Shown piece by piece: positions 40,876 through 51,000 of a stretch of DNA of 64,000 nucleotides. The position numbers were made by a program, and so were the translations under genes. Positions within the stretch are counted from its first letter, which is position 1; every line of letters starts with the position of its first letter. This DNA is from Phycisphaerae bacterium. GTDB taxonomy: Bacteria; Planctomycetota; Phycisphaerae; Phycisphaerales; SM1A02. The notes below the pieces were generated by a model. It saw only the letters and a program-made list of their open reading frames with translations, was not told the origin of the DNA and did not search any database. Where the stretch lies: NCBI GenBank assembly GCA_016795065.1, contig JAEUIU010000003.1:1-64000 (forward strand), in the 5' to 3' direction.

Positions 40876-43575
40876 ATGGACGCCGGTGGATCCGCCATCC
40901 TCGCCCTCGTGCCCAACGCCGCACCACTGGAGGCGCTCTGGGCCCTCGCTTGGTCGGGCCTGTGGATGGGCGCCCTTGCGGCGACGCTCCTGGCCGTGGT
41001 CGTCTCGGCCCTCGCTCGCTGGACGTCGCTCCGTCCGGCCACGCGTCACGCCCTTTGGTTCGCGGTGCTCCTCTCGTTCATCACGCCAGCCATTGCGGGG
41101 AGCATCTGGCGTCCAACGTGGTTTGCCTCTGATCGCCTAGCCCCCCGCACTCCCGTAGTCGGCCTGCCGATCGCCCCGACGCCCGCTGCGGAAAGCGAAG
41201 GCAAGTCCGAACGAGCATCCGTCCCGCTATCGCCCGGCAACCCCATCCGACCCAACGCCGAGCCAGCAACGCCCGCGCGAAGGGACGTCGCCGCGAACAA
41301 TGCGATTCGAGCTCACACCCAGGAACTGCCCGTCGCGAGTTGCGACGCGCCATCGGTGGACACGGCCTGCTCGCCGAGCGCCTCCACTGTGGGCTCCTCG
41401 TCGTGCGCTGAAGCTTCGACAACCCCAACGTCCGTCTGCGGTGAAGAAGTGACCGACATCGCCCTCCTGCTCGCCGCCTCGACGACCCGCGCGCCCGACC
41501 ATGTCCTCGAGCCGATTCCGGAGCCCGCTGAAGAGGCCGCCCAGGCTACCCAGGCTTCGCGATGGAAGTCCGACGCAGCGCGACAGGCTGCGAGCAACTC
41601 GCTCCTTCCGACCAGCGCCTCCCTTCGATTCTGGCTCGCCCGCCTGTTGGATGTGCGCGATGCCATCGCCGCACTGCCTCCGATTCCGATGGTCCTATGG
41701 GCCGCTGGAGCGATTGCCGTCTGCGTCGCCTATCTGGTTCGCATCCGCCGCATTCGCGGCATCCTCCGTCGGGCAATTCCGGCCGAAGCGCACATCGAAC
41801 GCGAGGTCCTTCAGGTCGCCCGTTCCCTCGGCCTCGAGCGGGCGCCACACACCCTGATCACCAACGAGGCGATCTCGCCCCTGGTCTGGTGCGGCATGCG
41901 GCCCTGTTTGGTCCTGCCGGCCGATCTCTGGGAATCCTTCGATCGCCACGCCCGTCGCACGGTCCTCGTGCACGAGCTGGCCCACGTTCGGCGCGGCGAC
42001 CATCGCATGGCCTGGCTCGAGGCGGCCATCGCCGTCCTCTATTGGTGGCACCCGATCGCCTGGTGGGCCCGCTCGCGATTGCGCGATTCCGCCGAGGCAG
42101 CGTGCGACACCTGGGTCACGGCGGTGTGCCCGCAGAACCGGCGGAGTTACGCCGAGGCCATCGTGTTGGCCACGTCCTTTCTTTCGAACACGTCGGATCG
42201 CACGAGCCGCTCTCAACAGGCTGCGTGCGCCTCCGTCAGTGTGGGGTTCGTTTCCGGTCGTTCAAGAAGACTCGCTAGGAGAATCACGATGATCATGACC
42301 ACCCGATTCGCACCCCGTATGTCCCTCGTGGGCACGGCCGCGGCGCTCGTCGCCATTGGCCTCGGTGCCTTCGTCGCCCCAAGCATCGCCTGTCCGCCGA
42401 CGGAGTGCGAAGCCCAGGCCAGCGCCGCCGCGAACCTGGCCCGCGCTGCGGCCAAACAGGCCGAAGTCGCCGCGAAGGCCCGCGTGAAGGGCACGCGAGC
42501 CCCGCGACCAGCAGCCCAGAGCGGCGGCAATCCGTTCGTCGGCGAGGCTCCGGCGATCGACGCGATGGGTCAGCCCTTCAGTGCCACATCGCCCTCAGGG
42601 CTCGGCGGCGTGGCCGTGGTCGGCCAGCCCCTGGATGCGATCATCGTGCAGGGTCAGCCGCTTCAAGGCCTGAGCACCAGCAGCGGCGTCGCCGTGGCTG
42701 GTGTCGACCTCTTCGACTCCAGCGAGACGATCGTGCGTCCCTACTCGCTTCCGGAAGGCAAGCTCGAGGCGCTTCTGGAACTGATGGCCCGCGAGGACGT
42801 CCCCGTCCTGATCGAGAACGGCGGCGACCAGATTCTCCTTCACGGAACGCCACGCCAGCACGAGATCTTCTCGGCGTTCGTTCACCTCATTCATCCGGAT
42901 GGACACGCCGCGATGCCTCAGGTTCGCCGCGGTCAACCCCTGTCGGGAAACGCGTTCACGACCGTTCCCGGCTTCAAGATGAGCGCCACCGCGATGGATC
43001 AGGCCAAGGCCGAACTTCAAGCGGCCCTGCGCCAGCGCGAATCGATCGAACGTGATGCCGAGCGTCTGCGTGAGCAGGCGGAAGAGGCACGCGAGCGCGC
43101 CGACGAGTTGCGGGAAGCCTATTCCAACCTCGCCGAGCAGCGCTCGAACATGGCTCGCTTCGGCGATGAGCAGACCGAGCGGGCCCTGCTCGAGGCGATG
43201 CGATCCCTGGAGAATCGAGCCATCAGCGTGGCCCGCGAAGCCGACGCGATCGAGGCGAAGGCCCAGAGCAGCGAGTCGCGCATGGAGTCGCTCGAGAGCG
43301 CGATCGAGCGGCTCGAGGAGCGTCTTGAGGCCCTCGCCGAGGCACTCGAAGGAGCCGGCATCGAGGTCGAAGAGGTGGAAGAAGCGGAAGAAGCTGCCGA
43401 CACTGCCGCGTCGCTTGAGGCGACCGACGTGAGCGCCGCCGCCTTCGAGGCGATTTCCCGCTACCGCACCGACGCCCTGCCGCCGATGCCGGCGAGCCCG
43501 GCGGCATTCCCTTCTATGCCGACAACACCGATCCCGCCCGTTGCACCGGCCGCTCCGGTCCCGAGCTCGCGGTAA
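40876..43575 (+). CDS. M56 (BlaR1-type) membrane metalloprotease with long coiled-coil tail
   Basis: 899 residues from the ATG at 40876 (GGAG upstream). Helices near 18-38 and 52-72, a Pro/Ser-rich loop to about 250, and a helix near 272-290 precede the zinc site H366-E-L-A-H370 in VHELAHVRRGDH, with the third ligand in SAEAACDTWV. A further helix (about 482-500) exports the C-terminal part (500-899). That part has low-complexity segments and a coiled coil (about 695-845; heptads with ERLREQAEEARERADELREA) in place of the penicillin-binding sensor of BlaR1. A signal other than beta-lactam is therefore likely. It should cleave the BlaI-type repressor. Confidence 0.85.
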   Translation: MDAGGSAILALVPNAAPLEALWALAWSGLWMGALAATLLAVVVSALARWTSLRPATRHALWFAVLLSFITPAIAGSIWRPTWFASDRLAPRTPVVGLPIAPTPAAESEGKSERASVPLSPGNPIRPNAEPATPARRDVAANNAIRAHTQELPVASCDAPSVDTACSPSASTVGSSSCAEASTTPTSVCGEEVTDIALLLAASTTRAPDHVLEPIPEPAEEAAQATQASRWKSDAARQAASNSLLPTSASLRFWLARLLDVRDAIAALPPIPMVLWAAGAIAVCVAYLVRIRRIRGILRRAIPAEAHIEREVLQVARSLGLERAPHTLITNEAISPLVWCGMRPCLVLPADLWESFDRHARRTVLVHELAHVRRGDHRMAWLEAAIAVLYWWHPIAWWARSRLRDSAEAACDTWVTAVCPQNRRSYAEAIVLATSFLSNTSDRTSRSQQAACASVSVGFVSGRSRRLARRITMIMTTRFAPRMSLVGTAAALVAIGLGAFVAPSIACPPTECEAQASAAANLARAAAKQAEVAAKARVKGTRAPRPAAQSGGNPFVGEAPAIDAMGQPFSATSPSGLGGVAVVGQPLDAIIVQGQPLQGLSTSSGVAVAGVDLFDSSETIVRPYSLPEGKLEALLELMAREDVPVLIENGGDQILLHGTPRQHEIFSAFVHLIHPDGHAAMPQVRRGQPLSGNAFTTVPGFKMSATAMDQAKAELQAALRQRESIERDAERLREQAEEARERADELREAYSNLAEQRSNMARFGDEQTERALLEAMRSLENRAISVAREADAIEAKAQSSESRMESLESAIERLEERLEALAEALEGAGIEVEEVEEAEEAADTAASLEATDVSAAAFEAISRYRTDALPPMPASPAAFPSMPTTPIPPVAPAAPVPSSR

Positions 43576-43717
43576 ACAGAGCCCCCACACGGTCGGGGCG
43601 GGGCGAAAGCCTCGCTCCGGCTTTCACAACTCGTCTCAGGCCGCAACGCCGACGCCCGCAATCGCGGTGCGGAGCCGTGTCGGCGATCGCATCCCTCTCG
43701 CAGGGCATAGACGCGCC

Positions 43718-46700
43718 ATGCCTTCCTCTCGAACTTGCCGCACCTGTCGCCTCACTCCAGCGCTCCTGTTGTCGACGGTCATCGGGGCGATCATCGGCGT
43801 GTCCAGCGCCGAGCCGCCCGTGCGGCAAGCGGACCTTCACTATCGCGCCGGACTCGGATTGCTCGAGCGCGGCGAGCATGCGATGGCCCTGATCGAGTTG
43901 GACGCGTTCGTGGCCGGTGATCCCACCGGACCCGAGGCGATTTCGGCCCGCTACGCCCGGGCGATCTGCCTCGTGGAACTCAAGCGACCGAAGGAAGCGG
44001 CGGAGGAACTCGACAGGGTGCTCGCGGCGAAGGAGTTCGCGTTGCGCGGCGACGCGCTCCTCCTGCGGGCGCGCATCGCCTTCGATGCGGCCGACTACGA
44101 GACCGCCGCCGATCGTGCCGGAAGGATCGAGACCGAGGCCCCGACCTTCGCCCATCGTGCCGTCGCCGCCCAGATCGCCGGCGAGGCGGCGCTTCGGGCC
44201 GGCAAGGCGGATGTCGCGTTGGCCACGCTCGACCGATTGATGGCGACCAATCCGGCGCCCGAGGTCGCCCGGCGAAGCTCGCTCTTGGCGGCCCACGCCT
44301 GCGTGCACCGAAAGGACGACCGCGGCGCAACCGAGCGACTCGGCAAGGCGCCTCGCGTCGGTGCCGGCGCCGAGGAGCTCGCGACGATCGACCTCCTCTG
44401 GGCCCAATGCCTGCATCGGCTCGGCGACAACGCCAACGCGTTTCAACGCTACGACTTGGCGGTCAAGGGCGTCGCCAGCGACGCGGCCCTTCTGGGCCTG
44501 GGTCAGACCGGGCGCCTCACTGGTCGAACCGACGCAGCGCTGCTCGCCCTGGACACCCTGCTCGACCGGTCCACGATTCCGGCAAGCGTTCGCATTCCGG
44601 CATCGATCGAGGCCGCCCGCATCGCCCTCGACGCCGGCAACTGTCAGAAGGCTGTCACTCTGCTCGATGGATTGAAGGCTCCCGCGGCGGACATGAACGA
44701 CGAGTTAGGTCTGCGGCTCCTCTCCTGGCGGGCCACCGCCCACGCCGCCTGCCAAGACCAGGCGGGCGCCGCAGCCATCCTCGGAAACGCGCTCGAGCAG
44801 TACCCCCGTTCGCCCCTCGCTCCGGCGATGCGCTTCGATCGCGCTGGTCATCTTCTCGCCACGAAGGCCTGGAAGGCTGCGCTCGAGGAGTACAACCGCT
44901 TTCTCAAGGCTGCCGGCGATCAACCGCTCACCGCCCAAGCGAGGGCGCGACGGGCCATCTGCCTCGCCCGGCTCGGGCAGGCGGAAGAGGCCCGAGCCGA
45001 GTTCGCCCTCGCCCTTCAGGCCCTTCCGCCCGACGCGGTCGCCGAGCGGGAGTTGGTCCTGGCCGAGTCGCTTGAGCTTGCAACGGCCGCCTCCGACTGG
45101 ACGTTTGTCACTCGTTTCGCGAGCGAGTTGTTAGCCATGTCGAAGGATCCGATCCGCCGACGGGAGGCACTCCTTCGACAGGGCATCGCGGCTGCGCGGC
45201 AGGAGCGCCCCGCCGAGACGATCGAGGCCCTCACGACGCTGCTGAACGAGGCGCCCGATGGACCACAGGCACCGCATGCGGCGATCGAGCGAGCCGAGGC
45301 GTTTCTAACGCTTGGTCAGGTCGAGGAAGCGATTCAGGACCTGCGGTGCGTGGCTGAGTCGAAGCAGGAGTCAGTGCATCGAAGTGCAGCCCGGGCCCGC
45401 TTGGCCAACGTTCTCCTCCGCGCCGGGAGGGCCGATGAGGCCCAGGCCCTTCTCGTCGGGGCACCTGCGGATGGAGCCGACGACCTGCTCGTCGATCTGG
45501 CCGTTGCCCAGTCGATCCGGGGAGAGCACGACAAGGCCGTCACGACCCTCGACCGCTTCATCGAACAGGCCGGTGCCTCACCGCGCCGCGCCGAGGCCCT
45601 CGCCCGGCGGGGCATTGTCCATGCAAGGCTCGGCTCCCATGCCAAGGCCATCGCGGACCTGAACGCTGCCCTTTCGGGACCGCACTCGGCAGCGCTCGCG
45701 GCGGACCTTCGATCCGCGGCTTCGTTTGAGCGGGCCATGGTCCTCATCGCGGCGGGTGGAGCTGACTCGATCGGCGAAGGCCGGTCGGCCCTGGTCACGC
45801 TTGCGAAGGAAACTGGCCCCTACCGTCCGTTCGCGCTCATCGAATTGGCCCGCTTCGACGTCGACGCGGCGACCTTGGCGAAGCCGGCCTCGATCACGTC
45901 GGCCCGGGCGAGGCTCATTGCCTGTACGGAGAGCCTCAGCGACGCCCGCCCCGCCGACCGCGGAGCGATCGAGGAGCGCGTCCTCTATCTCACGGGCCTG
46001 CTCGAATCTCGGGCTGGCCAACATGAGGCGGTCATCGACGCCCTCGGCCATTTCCGCGAGAGGCTCGGCGAGCGATTCGGCACGAGCCCCCTTCGCGTCT
46101 CGACCCAACTTGTCCTCGCGGAATCGCTTCTGGCCGTGCAGCGCGGCCGCGAAGCCGCAGTCGAACTCAAGTCGGCCATCGATGGCGGCCTGCCCGACGA
46201 CTCGCTAGAGCCGTCGCTTCTTCGACTTGGCGAGGCCCTCGGCAAGGCCCAGGACTGGACCGGCAGCGATTCGGCGTTCGCCGACCACCTGCGCCGGTTC
46301 CCCCGGTCACCGCTTACCCATCAGGCCGCGTTCGGGCGAGCCTGGGCGAGCGAACAGTTAGGCAAGCACAACGAGGCCATCGATCGCTACCGGGCCATCG
46401 TCTCCAGTCACGAGGGCCCCACCGCGGCCCGCGCCCAGTTCCAGGTCGGCGAATGTCTCTTCGCCCAATCCAAGCACGAGGACGCGGTCCGCGAGTTCAT
46501 GAAGGTCGACGTCCTCTTCGCCTATCCGGAGTGGAGCGCCGCAGCCCTCTACGAGGCGGGCCGTTGCCTGGTTGCCCTCCAGAAGGTCGATCAGGCCCGC
46601 AAGGTCTTCGCTTCCGTGAGCGAGCGCTTCGGCTCGACACGCTGGGCCGAACTCGCCGCCCGCGACGCTGCCCGACTCGAACCGGACGCGCTCCCGGGAC

Positions 46701-46723
46701 GCGATCGCGGCTCGGGTACCTAA
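43718..46723 (+). CDS. large extracytoplasmic TPR protein
   Basis: 1001 residues from the ATG at 43718. The N-terminal signal or anchor helix is CRLTPALLLSTVIGAIIGVS. The rest is almost entirely helical pairs of TPR length: LHYRAGLGLLERGEHAMALI, ARYARAICLVELKRPKEAAE, AEARFALALQALP-like units, and near the end FQVGECLFAQSKHEDAVREF and LYEAGRCLVALQKVDQARKV. The final repeats resemble those of CpoB/YbgF, the periplasmic partner of Tol-Pal. It lies between the protease and exbB on the same strand, with gaps of 142 and 54 nt, and is probably a periplasmic scaffold for the complex. Confidence 0.85.
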   Translation: MPSSRTCRTCRLTPALLLSTVIGAIIGVSSAEPPVRQADLHYRAGLGLLERGEHAMALIELDAFVAGDPTGPEAISARYARAICLVELKRPKEAAEELDRVLAAKEFALRGDALLLRARIAFDAADYETAADRAGRIETEAPTFAHRAVAAQIAGEAALRAGKADVALATLDRLMATNPAPEVARRSSLLAAHACVHRKDDRGATERLGKAPRVGAGAEELATIDLLWAQCLHRLGDNANAFQRYDLAVKGVASDAALLGLGQTGRLTGRTDAALLALDTLLDRSTIPASVRIPASIEAARIALDAGNCQKAVTLLDGLKAPAADMNDELGLRLLSWRATAHAACQDQAGAAAILGNALEQYPRSPLAPAMRFDRAGHLLATKAWKAALEEYNRFLKAAGDQPLTAQARARRAICLARLGQAEEARAEFALALQALPPDAVAERELVLAESLELATAASDWTFVTRFASELLAMSKDPIRRREALLRQGIAAARQERPAETIEALTTLLNEAPDGPQAPHAAIERAEAFLTLGQVEEAIQDLRCVAESKQESVHRSAARARLANVLLRAGRADEAQALLVGAPADGADDLLVDLAVAQSIRGEHDKAVTTLDRFIEQAGASPRRAEALARRGIVHARLGSHAKAIADLNAALSGPHSAALAADLRSAASFERAMVLIAAGGADSIGEGRSALVTLAKETGPYRPFALIELARFDVDAATLAKPASITSARARLIACTESLSDARPADRGAIEERVLYLTGLLESRAGQHEAVIDALGHFRERLGERFGTSPLRVSTQLVLAESLLAVQRGREAAVELKSAIDGGLPDDSLEPSLLRLGEALGKAQDWTGSDSAFADHLRRFPRSPLTHQAAFGRAWASEQLGKHNEAIDRYRAIVSSHEGPTAARAQFQVGECLFAQSKHEDAVREFMKVDVLFAYPEWSAAALYEAGRCLVALQKVDQARKVFASVSERFGSTRWAELAARDAARLEPDALPGRDRGSGT

Positions 46724-46777
46724 CACTTCGCCCGCTCGATCGCGCATATCGCTGACTGCCGCAACGTTTCATACTCG

Positions 46778-47551
46778 ATGGCATCTCTGGTGCTTCCTAT
46801 GCTTCATACGCTCCGACTTGTCGCTGCCTCACCAACTCCTGGAATCGCCGCCGACGGTGGCCTCGTCGCCACGGTCTGGGAACTGACCTGGAAGGGCGGC
46901 GTCGTGATGATCCCGATCGTCATCGCCTCGCTCGTCGCCATCACCTTCGCCATCGAACGGGCGATCGTCCTGCGACGCGAGCGAGTGGCGCCGCAGCGCT
47001 TGCTCGCCGAGGTCCTCGCTGCCCTCCCCGGCCATCCGGCCCGTTCGCTTGATGCCTGCCGATCGCTTCCCTCGCCGTTGGCACGCGTCCTTGAGGGCGG
47101 GCTCCGAGCGTGGCATCGCAGCGCCGAGGAGATTGAGAAGCGTCTCATCGAGGCGGGGCTTCGCGAGGCGGTGGCGTTGCGCTCCCGACTCAAGGTCCTC
47201 AGCTTCGTTGTCGGCGTCGCACCCATGCTCGGGCTGCTCGGCACGATCTTCGGCATGATCACGGCGTTTCGCACCGTCGCCTCGTCACCGGACGCCCTCG
47301 GTCGAACCGAGCTCCTCGCCGGCGGCATCTACGAGGCACTGGTCACCACGGCAGCGGGCCTTCTGGTCGCGATCCCGGTCATGCTCCTCTACTGGCTCCT
47401 TTCGGCCATGGCCGATCGCCGTCTTGTGGAACTTGATTCCGCGTGCCGCTCGCTACTGGACCGCCATCCTTCCTCGGGGCTCGCGTCGCCTGCCACAACC
47501 GAAGTGTCGACGCCGTCCGCCATCACCGAACCAGAACCGGCCATGGCCTAA
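46778..47551 (+). CDS. exbB: ExbB/TolQ/MotA proton channel subunit
   Basis: 257 residues; the ATG at 46799 (MLHTLRLV) is an alternative. Three helices in the ExbB pattern: about 40-63 (GGVVMIPIVIASLVAITFAI), about 138-165 and about 188-212. The channel-lining signature is VVGVAPMLGLLGTIFGMITA, and ALVTTAAGLLVAIPVMLLYW gives helix 3 with its Thr residues. It assembles as a pentamer with ExbD to use the proton gradient. It is 51 nt upstream of exbD. Confidence 0.92.
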   Translation: MASLVLPMLHTLRLVAASPTPGIAADGGLVATVWELTWKGGVVMIPIVIASLVAITFAIERAIVLRRERVAPQRLLAEVLAALPGHPARSLDACRSLPSPLARVLEGGLRAWHRSAEEIEKRLIEAGLREAVALRSRLKVLSFVVGVAPMLGLLGTIFGMITAFRTVASSPDALGRTELLAGGIYEALVTTAAGLLVAIPVMLLYWLLSAMADRRLVELDSACRSLLDRHPSSGLASPATTEVSTPSAITEPEPAMA

Positions 47552-47602
47552 CGTTTCGCCCACGAACGATGCGCTCCCGCCACTCCAAAATCGGCGAACA
47601 CC

Positions 47603-48028
47603 ATGCTCCTCCAATCCACCGCCCAGGCACTGGTTCCGCGCGATGACGTCGGCTTCGACTTCACGCCGATCATCGACGTCGTCTTCAACCTGCTCATCTT
47701 CTTCCTCGTCGCCACGAGCTTCCAACAGGTCGAGCGCGAGGCCCGGATCGCCCTGCCCGAGACGGTTGCCTCCGGTCCGATTTCCGCGTCGCTTCGGGAG
47801 ATCGTGATCAACGTCGACCGCACCGGCGCGATCATCGTCGGCGGGCGGGCGCTGGAGGAGGAGGCGCTGATGGAACTCCTCCGCGGGTCGCTTGCCGCGA
47901 ATCCGAATCAAAAGGTCAACGTGCGCGGCGACCGGCTGACGGCCTACGAGAACGTCGCTCGCGCCTTGGACCTCTGCAAGCGCAGCGGGATCACCGAGCC
48001 CTATCTCGAAAGCACGCCGCTCCGATGA
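47603..48028 (+). CDS. exbD: ExbD/TolR biopolymer transport protein
   Basis: 141 residues. One membrane helix (about 22-41) with the proton-carrying Asp25 in FTPIIDVVFNLLIFFLV, the same position as in E. coli ExbD. The periplasmic domain (50-141) has the family pattern EIVINVDRTGAIIVGGRALE, VNVRGDRLTAYENVARALDL. The stop overlaps the next gene by 4 nt (ATGA), so the stator subunit and the large downstream protein are co-translated. Confidence 0.94.
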   Translation: MLLQSTAQALVPRDDVGFDFTPIIDVVFNLLIFFLVATSFQQVEREARIALPETVASGPISASLREIVINVDRTGAIIVGGRALEEEALMELLRGSLAANPNQKVNVRGDRLTAYENVARALDLCKRSGITEPYLESTPLR

Positions 48029-51000
48029 ACCGCCCAATGCCCCTCGGTACGGTCCGCCGGACACTCGTCGCGCTCGCTGTCCCGCTCTTGACCCTTGCGG
48101 GCAGCTCGCTCGGGATGTCTCCACACCCTGAGGAGCGACTCACCGATGATCGCACCATCGACGTGGTTGCGTCTGAGGCCGTCCGGCGCGAGATCCTCTG
48201 GACGCCCGCCGTGCCGGTCGACGGCACGGTCAATACCGCGGTGGATGAGTATGAGCCGCGGGTGAGCGCGGACGGAACGACGCTCGTCTTCGTGCGGCGC
48301 CGGCCCGGCGGCAACGCGGATCTCTTCGCCGCGCGTTGGACCCCTGCAGGCTGGAGCGATCCGAAGCCGATCGACTCGATCAACAGCGATCAGGATGAGC
48401 TGGGGCCCGAGCTTTCCCGCGACGGGAAGCGTCTCTACTTCTACTCCGATCGTGAGGGCGGCCTCGGCGGCTATGACCTCTGGATGAGCGAGCGTGCGTC
48501 CGAGGGCGATGTTTGGCCGGCGGCAACGAACCTCGGCCCCACGGTGAACTCGACCGCCAACGAGTATGGTCCCGCCCTGGTTCCTGACGGCAGCCGACTC
48601 TACTTCGCATCGAATCGCCCGCGGCCGGGCGAGCCCGATGTGGGCTCCGATGCGTGGACGGCCACGATTCGCGAGCAGCGCTCGCGGCACGATTACGACC
48701 TCTACGCCACCATCAACGGCGAGGGCGGCTGGAAGGCGGCCGAGGTTGTTGCGGCGCTCGCCACGGCAGCCGACGAGGGTTCGCCCGCGGTCAGTCCCGC
48801 CGGCGACTTCCTGTACTTTGCCTCGGACCGAAGCGGCGGACTCGGCGGCTACGACCTCTACCGTGTGCGCCTGGCCCCGGAGGGCGAACCGCTTCATCCG
48901 AGCGCCGTCGGCGTGTTGATCGAATCGTTAGGAGACGCGATCAACTCCACGGGCAACGAACTCGATCCGGGACTCGCGAGCGAGGGCTTTCGGATCTACT
49001 TCTCGTCGGACCGATCTGGGCTGCAGGCGTCGGGTCCGGTCGGCTATGAGCTCTTCACCTCCACGTCGCGCGAAGTGCGGCGGTTCACCGCCCCTGAGCA
49101 GGCCGATCGTGCCGCGGGGTTGAGCGCTTGGTTCGCCTTCTGGGAGACCATCTGGCCGTGGCTTCTCCTATTCGCGCTCCTCGCCGCACTCGCCTATCTT
49201 CTCGCCAAGCTCTTTGCCCATCACGAGGCGTGGCGGCAGCGGATCGGAAGGATGGGACTCCTCGCACGATGTCTTCTCGTCTCGCTCCTCCTTCACCTTC
49301 TCGTCGCGGCACTTCTCACCGCGTGGAAGGTCGGGGGCATCGTCGTGGATCGCTTGAGTGGCGGCGGGCATCGCGTGCTCCTTGCCTCAGGTTCACCGGA
49401 TTCGGCGAGTGCCGAGCTCACCCACCAGGTCCTGGCCGACATCACCACGCCCGATCGTGCGGTGCTCGACGTTCCCCTCACCCGCAGCGAGCCGGCGCCG
49501 AGTGTGGTCGAAGAGCGCGAGGCAGTCCAGACGCGCCCAGACCCTATGCTCGTCCGCGATGCGACGATCGCCGAGCGTCGGGACGACATCGCACCGATCG
49601 AGCCGGGGCCGCCGCAGCCCATCGAGCCCACGAGCATCGTCGTTGAAGCAACCACACCCGTGGCCCCGCCACCCTCAGCGGCAGCCCACGATGATGCTCC
49701 GGTCCCCTCCGCAGCCGCTCGCCCGATCGCCGTCGCGAGCCTCGACTCCGCCCTGACCGAGGTATTCGATCGACCGGCCACGGAATCGCCGCTTCCGCTC
49801 GAACCGACAACCGCAGGACTCCCACCGGCCCCAACCGCCGCAGCGGCTCCCGCGTCTGAGGCACCTCCGCCCCGTCGCGATGAGAACCTCGAACTCGCCA
49901 GCCCCGTGGCGGCGGTCGCCGCGCGGGTTCCGCATGCCGCTACTCCGGTGCCGGCCGCTGCGCCGAGCGTCGAGAGTCCACTGCCTTCCGCGGCCCACTC
50001 GGCGTCGAGCAGAGACGCCCTCCAACCCATGCACGCTTCGGCGACGCCGATGGCGCCCCTCAGCGCTCCCGCCGAGCCAACCCGCCCCGCGCCGACGCCG
50101 CTGGACGTGCCGTCTGCCACCACAACAACAAGCGCCACCCAATCACTCCTCGACCAACCCTCGCCGCCGGAGTTCGCGACGATGACCCTGCCGGTGCTTG
50201 CATCAGGCGTCGGCGCCGTCGCATCGCAATTGCCGGTCGCTCCCGCCCCGCTGGAGGACTTCGCCCAACGCGATCCCTCGCTGCGCAGCGAACTGTTAGA
50301 GGGCATGGGCGGCAGCGACGAGACCGAGCGGGCGGTCGTGCGGGCCCTTGAGTGGCTGAAGCGGTCACAGGAAGCGGACGGCCGCTGGAGTTCACGCGGC
50401 CATGGCGGGACGGTGGATGCCGACGCGGCGATGACCGGGCTGGCGCTTCTGACCTTCCTCGGCGCTGGACACACCCATGTCGAGGACGGCCCCTATCGTG
50501 ACGCTGTCGCGCGCGGCCTCGCTTGGCTTCGCGCTCGTCAGCAGCCGAACGGCGACCTTCGCTCGAATCTTCCAGGAGTCGGAGCTGACGCCGCCGTGCC
50601 GGCCGACACGATGTACGGCCAGACGATTGCGACCGTGGCCCTTTGCGAGGCCTATGCTATGTCGCGCGATGCGACGCTGGCGGCGCCGACGCGCTTGGCG
50701 ATCGCCTTCGTGCTTGAACGGGCCGAACGCGCCCGTCGCGGACCGACGGAGGCAGCCGACACCGCCGTTCTTGGCTGGTTGGTGATGACCGTCGAAAGCG
50801 CCCGGCGGGCCGGCTTCTCGCCGCCGGCGGAAGTCTTCGACTCGGCTCGCTCCTGGCTCGATTCGGTGTCCGTCTCGCGCCTCGGCGGTCGCTACGCCTA
50901 CGAGCCGAACCAGACTGCATCACCGGCCATGACCGCCGAGGCCATGTTCGTCCAACAGCTCATTGGGGACGCCGACCGCAAGCCATCCAAGCGCCGCATG

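Noticed and set aside
49293..50474. 393-codon minus-strand frame rich in Ser/Gly
   Set aside because: Antisense of the Pro/Ala linker of the TonB-like protein; low complexity and no family match.
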